Shown here: positions 50,804 through 58,979 of the stretch, piece after piece | Position numbering within the stretch: the stretch's first letter is position 1 | Layout of the letters: each line of letters begins with the position of its first letter | Assembly: GCA_963664065.1 (NCBI GenBank) | Contig: OY760942.1 | Span: 372,001 to 436,000, forward strand | Origin: JABDJL01 sp963664065 | GTDB lineage: Bacteria > Pseudomonadota > Gammaproteobacteria > Xanthomonadales > SZUA-36 | DNA: 64,000 nt | Reading direction: 5' to 3' | The notes under the pieces: generated by a model | Told to the model about the DNA's origin: nothing | The model's database searches: none | The model's input: only the letters and a program-made list of their open reading frames with translations | Made by a program: the position numbers and the translations under genes

Positions 50804-53076
50804 TCGGGAACCCCCAGAGATCGGACCAGTTGTTGCGCTCCGATATCAGCCGGGTTCAGTTCGACCAGCCTGACTGCCCAGTGTCTGGCTATTTCCAAAT
50901 GGCCTGAATCCCGGTTGATGGTCGCGAGTGCCACAAGAATGTCACGGTCATCGGGGTGTAGTGAGTTTGCTTTTTCCAATACCAGGATACCTGATTCGGT
51001 GTGCCCGGTTGAATTCAGTGCGATTCCCTGCACGTAGGCATAGCGGGCGGCTTCCGGGGCGAGCTTTGTGGCTCGCCCGAGTGCTTCCAGGGCCATTGGC
51101 GTGTTGCCTTGCCTGACCAGGGCCAGGCCAAGTGAATGGTGCAGGGCAGCGGCGTCCGGATTCTTTGCGATTCCTTCACCCAGTACCTTGATTGCCTGAT
51201 CATTCATCTCCTGGCCCCGGTACAGGTCGGAAAGATTGATATAGGCGGGAACGAAGCCGGGGTCCATCGTGATGCCCTTGCGGAATTTCTGTTTGGCCTG
51301 CACCGGTTCACCCATGTTGAGATAGAGATTACCCAGGTTGATCTGGGATTCAACCTGGTCTGCATGAAGCTCCTGCGCGGTGATGTACTCGGCAATGGTC
51401 TTATCCAACGGTGCCCCCTGAACAAGACCTGGTTGCTGGGAGTTCATTGCTGCCAGAACTCGGCCTGCTTCGATTCGTACCGCCAGAAGCGGGTCGCTCA
51501 ACAGGCCGGAGGCGACGCTATACCTGCTTTGTGGCGCGAATCCTTCAAGTGCTTGCAAAGCGGCAATCCGAACCAGCGGGCTTTCATCACCAAGAGTTGT
51601 TTGCAGGATGCTTACTGAGGCAGGGCTTAGGTAATTTCGCAATTCCAGTAAAGCAGTTGCACGTGCGATATCCGGGGTCTCCAGATCGCCGATAAGCCTG
51701 GTCAGCATGGGTTCTGCGCCCGGCAAGCCCTGCCTTGCGCTGTGAAATGCTCTTGTCCAGGTTTGAAAAGGCTCCACTGAATTGGGATACCAATTGCTAA
51801 AGCTATCTACTGACCAATTTGCAGACTGGTCCTTATGACAACCATTGCAGGCATTGGGCCTGCCGAATTCCACCGAATGATCCGGCCTGGGAATACGGAT
51901 ACTGTGGTCGCGACGTGCGTCTACGCCCATGTATGTGGTCTCAGGCATATGGCAGTCCAGGCAGTTGGCGCCGGGCGAGCCCGTCGGGTGTTTGTGATGA
52001 TCCGTGGTGGCAAATTTTTCAGGCGAGTGGCATTGCGCACAAACGGCTTGACCCGGTGCCTTTAGTTCCAGGCTATGGGGATCGTGGCAGTCGCTGCAGC
52101 TAACGCCAGCGGCATACATCTTGCTCTGCACGAAAGAGCCCTAGACATACACTTCGTCGAGGATTTGACCATCCGCGTGATACAGGCCCTCAGTCAGCAA
52201 GGCCGGCATATGGTGGTCCAGGAATGCTATATCGGACTCCGGGTCAGCCTTGACCGTGCTGCGTCGAGAGTGGCAGCTCGCGCATTGCTGGATTTCCTTG
52301 TGGGAGACATTTGGTTTACTGCGTAATGCTGTTTTGGTACCACTTTGAACCTGCCAAGTGATTCCCTTTCGATCATCAAGTAAAAACCCCAAGCCTTGAT
52401 TCATGTCCCTGGTTTTTAGTTCATCACTTAATTCGGACCAGGCAATATGATTTTCTGCTGGCCCGTGACAGGCTTCGCAACCGACGCTGATTTCTGACCA
52501 GGTGGTTTTGAAAGTGTCACTTGTTGCCGAATAGCCTTTCCTGAGATTAGTGGAGTGGCAATCCGCACACATGAAGTTCCAGTTCTGCTGCGGGCCTGTC
52601 CAGTGCAAAACATCTGTGTGATCAATTTCCTCATCCGGGTAAAGATGAAACCAGCGCTGTCCCTCGGATTCTGCAGGTCTCGAATCCCATGCAATACCCA
52701 GTACTTGTACCCGGCCGTCAGGAAATTCCACCAGGTATTGCTGTAGCGGAGTCACACCAAATGTGTACTTGATCTCGAAATCCTGCAGTGCGCCGTCCGG
52801 CCCATCAGTGTTGACGAAAAACTTCTCGTTTTTACTAAAAAATCGTGAAGTTACACCGAAGTATTTGAACTCTGAATTATTGAAATCACCCAGAACGGAC
52901 TGCGCACTGGCATGCTGCATGGCGAGTTCGTGATGCGAGCCTTTCCATTTGCTGTATTGTTTTGCGTGGCAGGAACTACATGCATTGCTGCCGGCGAAAC
53001 CATCGGCCGCAAACAAATTAGAGCTTGTAAGAAGTGTTAAAGCGACAGCTGTAAATTTTGCGGTAACTCTCATCAT
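50800..53076 (-). pseudogene. Octaheme cytochrome c-TPR protein with in-frame amber codon
   Basis: Read through, this is a single protein of about 757 residues: signal peptide (VALTLLTSSNLFAA), four CxxCH motifs in the first part (CSSCH, CADCH, CEACH, CASCH), four in the second (CSDCH, CAQCH, CLDCH, CNGCH), then HEAT-like repeats and about five TPR repeats. A TAG at 52141-52143 interrupts the frame between DEVYV and GSFVQSKMYAAGV; one base change from TAC/TAT (Tyr) would explain it. No frame change is needed. Downstream translation from GTG 52131 would lack a signal peptide and so could not receive heme in the periplasm. Role in electron transfer unknown. Confidence 0.88.
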
Positions 53077-53165
53077 GTGTTCGACATACTAAGACACATC
53101 CATTGTTGGTTGAAGCGTATAAGTTCTGCGTTTACTTTGCATCGGGCCGGTGTTAAAAGCCCTGT

Positions 53166-53819
53166 ATGAATGCGGACGCGGCTGAAATAATCCTGATCGA
53201 TCTTGACGGCACCCTGACCGATCCGTTTTTGGGTATCAGTCGGTGCATTTCGTATGCACTGGACAAGCAGCAGCTTCCGTCACTTGACGAACTGCAGCTT
53301 CACAACTGGATAGGTCCGCCACTGAATCAAAGTTTTGCGCAGTATTTCAAACGCTTGGGCACAGGAGATGCCGGGCTTGCCGTCGAATACTATCGTGAGC
53401 GATTCACGCATACAGGATGGCATGAAAACACGGTCTACAACGGTATTCCCGAACTTCTTGCCTCGCTTGTGAAGTCGGGGCGACGCATATACCTGGCGAC
53501 GGCCAAACCTGTTGTCCATGCAAAGAAAATCGTTGATCACTTTGGGCTGGCTCAATTTCTGACACATTCCTACGGCGCTGAAATGGATGGCAGGCGAACC
53601 GACAAAGTCGAATTGCTGCAATACATTGTTGATAAGGAAAAATTGAATCCGGCACTGTGCGCCATGGTTGGTGACCGTAAACACGACATGCATGCGGCCC
53701 GTTATCACGGCATGCAGGCCATCGGGGTTTTGTGGGGTTACGGCTCGGAGGAGGAATTACTTGAGGCTGGTGCAGAGATGTTGGTAGAAACCCCAGCACA
53801 ACTGTTGGATCTGTTGTAG
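53166..53819 (+). CDS. HAD-family phosphatase (phosphoglycolate phosphatase-like)
   Basis: 217 residues. HAD motifs: I ILIDLDGTLTDP, II LATAKP, III lysine near TDKVELL, and IV MVGDRKHDMHAAR. A helical cap lies between motifs I and II. Closest in layout to Gph/PpaX-type phosphatases that remove phosphate from phosphoglycolate or pyrophosphate; the substrate is not proven. Divergent from the cytochrome gene and 240 bases before pyk. Confidence 0.9.
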   Translation: MNADAAEIILIDLDGTLTDPFLGISRCISYALDKQQLPSLDELQLHNWIGPPLNQSFAQYFKRLGTGDAGLAVEYYRERFTHTGWHENTVYNGIPELLASLVKSGRRIYLATAKPVVHAKKIVDHFGLAQFLTHSYGAEMDGRRTDKVELLQYIVDKEKLNPALCAMVGDRKHDMHAARYHGMQAIGVLWGYGSEEELLEAGAEMLVETPAQLLDLL

Positions 53820-53833
53820 AAGCGATGGTTGTT

Positions 53834-53857
53834 ATGGGAGCGAGGACCACCTTGCGA
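53834..53857 (-). repeat. REP-like element, degenerate inverted copy
   Basis: Read on the minus strand: TTCGCAAGGTGGTCCTCGCT-CCCA. It shares the TTCGC start and CGCTCC(T/C) end of the REP-like family and lies in inverse orientation to the two copies that follow, a BIME-like arrangement. Confidence 0.6.
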
Positions 53858-53886
53858 ACGGAAGTGCGACCTGTGCCATCTGACAC

Positions 53887-53913
53887 AATTCGCGAGCAGG
53901 TGATCGCTCCTAC
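53887..53913 (+). repeat. REP-like element, copy 3
   Basis: AATTCGCGAGCAGGTGATCG-CTCCTAC, between the HAD phosphatase gene and pyk. Close match to 34462-34488. Confidence 0.8.
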
Positions 53914-53956
53914 GGTCGTTCATTCTTCTATCGAATCTATTACAGTAACAGGATTT

Positions 53957-53982
53957 AATTCGCGATCAGTGATTGCTCCTAC
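53957..53982 (+). repeat. REP-like element, copy 4
   Basis: AATTCGCGATCAGTGATTGC-TCCTAC, 70 bases after copy 3 in the same orientation. Together with the inverted copy at 53834-53857 it fills most of the gap before pyk. Confidence 0.8.
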
Positions 53983-54061
53983 GCAGCAATTACCTGATCA
54001 CCCGCCGCTTGATCTGTCATAATTTGCTGTTCAATTACCAGAAATCCAAAAGAAAAAACTG

Positions 54062-55528
54062 ATGCAGATACGCCGTACCAAGATCATTGCCACGCTCGGT
54101 CCTGCTACTGATCAGGACGAAGTGCTTTCCGGGATAATCGAGGCGGGGGCAGATGTCTTGCGAATCAATATGTCGCATGGAAGCGCGGAAGATCAATTGG
54201 CCAGGGCGGCCCAGGTTCGTGCCATGGCCAGCAAGCTTGGTAAAGAGGTCGCAATTCTCGTAGACCTTCAGGGGCCGAAAATCCGCGTAGAAAAATTCAA
54301 AAACGGTTCGATAACACTGGATTCGGGCGACATTTTTACGCTGGATGCCAGCGATGATCCGCCACCGGGAGATGGTTCCCGGGTGGGCGTTACTTACAAA
54401 GGTCTTGCCGCCGACGTAAAACCCGGCAATGTACTGCTGTTGGATGATGGCCTGATCTCGATGAAGGTTCTGGAAATTCGCGGTGCACAGATCGAATGTG
54501 AAGTGCTGGCCGGTGGGGTTCTGGGTAGCCGGAAAGGACTCAATCTACAGGGGGGCGGCCTGTCCATTCCCGGTCTTGCTGAGCATGACATTCTTGATAT
54601 TCCACGTGCTGTTGAGATGGGTGCAGACTACCTGGCGGTTTCTTTCCCACGCAATGCGGAAGACATGAATGAAGCAAGAAAATTGCTACGCGAAGCCGGA
54701 AGTGATGCTTACCTGGTGGCCAAGATCGAGCGCACCGAAGCCATCGAAAATCTCGAATCAATCATCGATGCGTCCGACGCAGTGTTGGTGGCCAGGGGCG
54801 ATCTGGGCGTTGAAATCGGAGATGCGGAACTACCAGGCTTGCAAAAGCGCATCATCAGGTTGTCGTTGAATCAAAATCGTATCGTCATTACGGCCACACA
54901 GATGATGCAATCGATGATCGAGAATCCGATTCCGACACGCGCGGAAGTTTTGGATGTTGCAAATGCGGTAATCGATGGTACGGACGCAGTCATGTTGTCC
55001 GCGGAGACCGCGATCGGCAAGCACCCACAGACCGTGGTGGAGGCCATGCACCGGGTGTGCCTGGGCGCGGAGCGCCACTGTGATACACGTGAAGATATTC
55101 AACATTTGCATGTCCACTTTGAACGTATCGACCAGGCTATCGCGATGGCTGCAATGTTCATGGCCACCAATGTTTCCATACAGGCCATCGTGGCTCTGAC
55201 TGAGTCCGGTTCAACCGCGCAGTGGTTATCGCGGGTCAGGACTTCCGTGCCGATTTTTGCGCTTTCACCGCTGGAACCCAGCCGGCGGCGCATGGCACTG
55301 TACCGGGATGTCTATCCTATCGCCCTGAAGCATCGTGAAAATCTGAATCAGGCCATAATGGAAGCCATTCACACATTATCAGACAAGGGTCATATCCATC
55401 CTGGTGATCGCGTGGTCCTGACTTCGGGTGACTCGCTGGGCAACGAAGGAGGCACCAACACGATGCGATTGTTCCAGGTCGGCGAGGAAGGCAGCATTGA
55501 CTACGAGACGGCGCTGGAATCGAGTTGA
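54062..55528 (+). CDS. pyk: Pyruvate kinase
   Basis: 488 residues, PykA-like length. RRTKIIATLGPATD at the N-terminus, RINMSHG, LVDLQGPKIR, AKIERTEAIEN (catalytic Lys), VARGDLGVEIG and ITATQMMQSMIENPIPTRAE are the family signatures. It makes pyruvate and ATP from PEP. It precedes the aldolase and malic enzyme genes, all in one direction. Confidence 0.97.
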   Translation: MQIRRTKIIATLGPATDQDEVLSGIIEAGADVLRINMSHGSAEDQLARAAQVRAMASKLGKEVAILVDLQGPKIRVEKFKNGSITLDSGDIFTLDASDDPPPGDGSRVGVTYKGLAADVKPGNVLLLDDGLISMKVLEIRGAQIECEVLAGGVLGSRKGLNLQGGGLSIPGLAEHDILDIPRAVEMGADYLAVSFPRNAEDMNEARKLLREAGSDAYLVAKIERTEAIENLESIIDASDAVLVARGDLGVEIGDAELPGLQKRIIRLSLNQNRIVITATQMMQSMIENPIPTRAEVLDVANAVIDGTDAVMLSAETAIGKHPQTVVEAMHRVCLGAERHCDTREDIQHLHVHFERIDQAIAMAAMFMATNVSIQAIVALTESGSTAQWLSRVRTSVPIFALSPLEPSRRRMALYRDVYPIALKHRENLNQAIMEAIHTLSDKGHIHPGDRVVLTSGDSLGNEGGTNTMRLFQVGEEGSIDYETALESS

Positions 55529-55634
55529 ACCCTCCAGGCTGCCAGACATAAATTACGGCATGGTTTTGAGTGGCATCAGCCAGTAAAATGACCGATTAGC
55601 CACATATTTTTTTCTAAAATTTCGGGAGTTTTTA

Positions 55635-56654
55635 ATGAGCAATATGGAGCTGGTGAAAGTCGCCCAGGCGATGGTGGAAGAAGGTAAAGGCATCCTCGCA
55701 ATTGATGAAAGTACGGGCACCTGCCAGAAGCGGTTTGATTCGATAGGTGTTGAATGCACCCAGGAAAACCGGCGGCAATATCGCGAGATGCTGTTGACCA
55801 CCTCGGGTCTCGGTAAGCACATCTCCGGCGCCATATTGTTTGATGAAACACTTCGCCAATCGACTACCGAAGGCGTCACTTTTATACAGGCGATGCAGGA
55901 CGCAGGCATTTTACCGGGAATTAAGGTAGACAAAGGCGCTCACCCCCTGGCTGGCCATGAGGGTGAAAAAGTGACCGAAGGTCTCGACGGCCTGCGTGAC
56001 CGGCTGTCGGAATATGCATCACTGGGCGCAAAGTTCGCCAAGTGGCGTGCGGTGATCACGATTGGTGAAAACATACCAACTTCTGCCTGCATTGATGCCA
56101 ATTGCCACGCGCTTGCCCGTTACGCAGCGCTTTGCCAGGAAGCTGGCATTGTTCCAATGGTCGAGCCCGAAGTGTTGATGGACGGAAATCACTCCCTGGA
56201 TGAGTGTTACGAGGTAACAGAAGCGACCTTGCGCAACCTGTTCAGCCAGATGTACGAACAAAACATTCTGCTCGAAGGTGCCATACTCAAAGCCAGCATG
56301 GTGGTTTCCGGTTCTGAAGCAGATAACCGGGCAGGCGTTGGTGAAGTAGCCAGCGCGACCGTTCAATGCCTGCTCAATTCGGTGCCTTCAGCGCTTGCCG
56401 GCGTGGTATTTCTTTCCGGCGGCCAGAGCGATGAGGAAGCAACTGCTCATTTGGACGCAATGAATCGCCTTGGGTCGTTCCCCTGGCCCCTGAGTTTCTC
56501 CTATGGCCGCGCACTGCAGGCGCCTTCGTTGGCGACCTGGGGAGAGGACACGACTGCCAACGTGGCTGCTGCCCAGCGCAAGCTGGCGCATCGTGCAAAG
56601 ATGAACGGCCTGGCGACAACCGGAAGTTACGAGTCTTCGCTTGAAGCTGCCTGA
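55635..56654 (+). CDS. fba: Fructose-bisphosphate aldolase, class I
   Basis: 339 residues of the class I (Schiff-base) type: ILAIDESTGTCQKRF, KVDKGAHPLAGHEGEKVTEG (with a substrate-site Lys), AKWRAVITIG and LLEGAILKASMV carrying the Schiff-base lysine, FLSGGQSDEEAT. It lacks the zinc ligands of class II. Class I enzymes occur in fewer gammaproteobacteria than class II. It joins the tkt-gap-pgk and pyk group. GGGAG lies upstream of ATG. Confidence 0.96.
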   Translation: MSNMELVKVAQAMVEEGKGILAIDESTGTCQKRFDSIGVECTQENRRQYREMLLTTSGLGKHISGAILFDETLRQSTTEGVTFIQAMQDAGILPGIKVDKGAHPLAGHEGEKVTEGLDGLRDRLSEYASLGAKFAKWRAVITIGENIPTSACIDANCHALARYAALCQEAGIVPMVEPEVLMDGNHSLDECYEVTEATLRNLFSQMYEQNILLEGAILKASMVVSGSEADNRAGVGEVASATVQCLLNSVPSALAGVVFLSGGQSDEEATAHLDAMNRLGSFPWPLSFSYGRALQAPSLATWGEDTTANVAAAQRKLAHRAKMNGLATTGSYESSLEAA

Positions 56655-56684
56655 TTCACATAGCAGCAGTAACGGATACTGCGA

Positions 56685-58979
56685 ATGAACGACAAACTGA
56701 AGGAAAGCGCGCTCGAGTACCACCGGCATCCTGTGCCGGGGAAGATCAAGATAACGCCGACCAAAGCACTGACTACGCAAAAAGATCTTGCCCTGGCCTA
56801 TTCGCCCGGAGTGGCAGCAGCCAGTGAACTGATCCAGAAAAATCCGGCAGAAGCCAGCAATATGACCGCGCGCGCCAACCTGGTTGCGGTTGTGACCAAT
56901 GGGACCGCGGTACTCGGCCTGGGTAATATCGGCCCGTTGGCTGCCAAACCGGTGATGGAAGGCAAGGCAGTGCTGTTCAAGAAATTTGCAGATATTGACG
57001 TGTTCGATATCGAGATAGATGAATCAGACCCGGACAAACTGGTCGACATCATTGCTTCGCTGGAACCGACTTTTGGGCGCATCAATCTTGAAGATATCAA
57101 AGCGCCGGAGTGTTTCGAGGTCGAGTCCAAGCTCAGGGATCGACTGAAGATCCCGGTTTTTCACGATGACCAGCATGGAACCGCGATCATCACTGCGGCA
57201 GCCATGATCAACGCGCTCAGGGTTCTTGTAAAAGATCTCGCCGATGTGACACTGGTGACCTCCGGTGCCGGGGCAGCAGGCATGACTTGCCTGGATTTGC
57301 TGGTTCGTCTCGGCTTGAAGAAGGGCAACATCACGGTTTGTGACAGCAAGGGTGTTGTTTTCAAAGGCCGTAGTGAATACATGGATGAGCGAAAGGCCGG
57401 CTACGCACGAGATACGAAAATGCGAACGCTGGCTGAAGCGATAAAGGGAGCGGATGCTTTCCTGGGTGTTTCAGTAGGTGGTGTGGTGACAAAGGAAATG
57501 GTGTCGGACATGGCTGACAGGCCCATTATCCTGGCCCTGGCGAATCCCGATCCGGAAATACTTCCCGAAGATGCGCTGGCGGTACGCCCGGACGCCTTGA
57601 TCGCGACCGGGCGGTCAGACTATCCGAATCAGGTGAACAATGTTCTGTGTTTCCCCTATATATTTCGAGGCGCGCTGGATGTTGGCGCCACTGCGATTAA
57701 TGCCGAGATGCAAATGGCCTGTGTACACGCATTGGCTGAACTCGCGCGTATTGAAGTCAGTGACATCAGCGCTGCCGCCTACGGCGACAAACCATTGCAG
57801 TTTGGGCCTCAATACTTGATTCCCAAGCCATTCGATCCGCGTTTGCTGGTTCAACTGGCTTCCGCCACAGCGGAGGCTGCGATGAAGAGCGGCGTGGCTA
57901 CCCAACCGCTGGACAATCTCGCAGATTATTGTGAAAAATTGAGGCAGTTCGTCTGGAAAACCGGCCTTTTGATGAAGCCCGTATTCGATGCGGCCCGGCG
58001 TGATATCAGGCGGGTTGTCTTTTCTGAAGGGGAAGAAGAGGTGGTCCTGCGTGCTGTTCAGTCCGTGATTGACGATCAACTTGCGGTACCGATACTGATT
58101 GGGCGTCCTTCGGTTGTACAAGCCCGGATTGATAAACTCGGGCTTCGCATCAAGCCGGACGAGGATTTCGAACTGGTCAACCCTGAATCTGATCCACGTT
58201 TCTGGAACTACTGGACAACTTACCATGCCCTTATGGAACGGCACGGCATTTCTCCGGATACCGCCAAGGCACTGGTACGCACTCAGGACAGCGTAATTGC
58301 GGCACTAATGGTCCACCTGGGCGAAGCGGATGCGCTGATTACCGGCATCGTCGGCAGATTCCGCAAGAAACTGGAATACGTAATGGATGTGATAGGCCAC
58401 CGGCCTGGCGGCAAAGTGATTGGAACCCTGGGTGTGCTTTCCACGGATGAGGGGGCGTATTTCGTATGCGATACCCACGTAAACGCGAATCCAACGGCCG
58501 AGGAGGTCGCTGAAATCACCCTGATGGCAGCCGATAAAGTACGAATTTTTGGCATCGAACCGCGTATTGCGTTGTTATCGCATTCCAGCTTCGGCAGCCA
58601 CGCGGACCAGAGCGCCACCAAGATGAAAACTGCGCTCGAGTTAATTCACAAAGCGGATCCGGACCTTGAAGTAGAAGGAGAAATGCCTGCTGATATGGCA
58701 TTGAACCCGGAATACCGTAAAAAGGTCTTTCCGAATTCCAAGTTGCGAGGGCCCGCAAACCTGCTGGTGATGCCGGATCTGGACTCCGCACATATTGCAT
58801 TCAACCTGACTCGTGTTGTCAGCAAGGGTGTTACGGTTGGGCCGATATTGATGGGGGCGGCGAAACCGGTTCATGTTTTGACGCCATCGGCCACGGTGAG
58901 GCGCGTCGTGAATATGACCGCGATCGCAGCAGTTGATGCGCAGATTCTCGAGGCGAGGCTGCAGGATAAAGATGCATGA
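56685..58979 (+). CDS. maeB: NADP-type malic enzyme with phosphotransacetylase-like domain
   Basis: 764 residues in two parts: malic enzyme (about 1-425; YSPGVAAASELI, GTAVLGLGNIGPLA, HDDQHGTAIITAAAMINAL, VTSGAGAAGMTCLDLL) and a C-terminal PTA-like domain (about 430-764) as in E. coli MaeB. It oxidises malate to pyruvate and CO2; the PTA part is usually regulatory. Its stop overlaps aceE (ATGA), coupling pyruvate production to pyruvate dehydrogenase. Confidence 0.96.
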   Translation: MNDKLKESALEYHRHPVPGKIKITPTKALTTQKDLALAYSPGVAAASELIQKNPAEASNMTARANLVAVVTNGTAVLGLGNIGPLAAKPVMEGKAVLFKKFADIDVFDIEIDESDPDKLVDIIASLEPTFGRINLEDIKAPECFEVESKLRDRLKIPVFHDDQHGTAIITAAAMINALRVLVKDLADVTLVTSGAGAAGMTCLDLLVRLGLKKGNITVCDSKGVVFKGRSEYMDERKAGYARDTKMRTLAEAIKGADAFLGVSVGGVVTKEMVSDMADRPIILALANPDPEILPEDALAVRPDALIATGRSDYPNQVNNVLCFPYIFRGALDVGATAINAEMQMACVHALAELARIEVSDISAAAYGDKPLQFGPQYLIPKPFDPRLLVQLASATAEAAMKSGVATQPLDNLADYCEKLRQFVWKTGLLMKPVFDAARRDIRRVVFSEGEEEVVLRAVQSVIDDQLAVPILIGRPSVVQARIDKLGLRIKPDEDFELVNPESDPRFWNYWTTYHALMERHGISPDTAKALVRTQDSVIAALMVHLGEADALITGIVGRFRKKLEYVMDVIGHRPGGKVIGTLGVLSTDEGAYFVCDTHVNANPTAEEVAEITLMAADKVRIFGIEPRIALLSHSSFGSHADQSATKMKTALELIHKADPDLEVEGEMPADMALNPEYRKKVFPNSKLRGPANLLVMPDLDSAHIAFNLTRVVSKGVTVGPILMGAAKPVHVLTPSATVRRVVNMTAIAAVDAQILEARLQDKDA

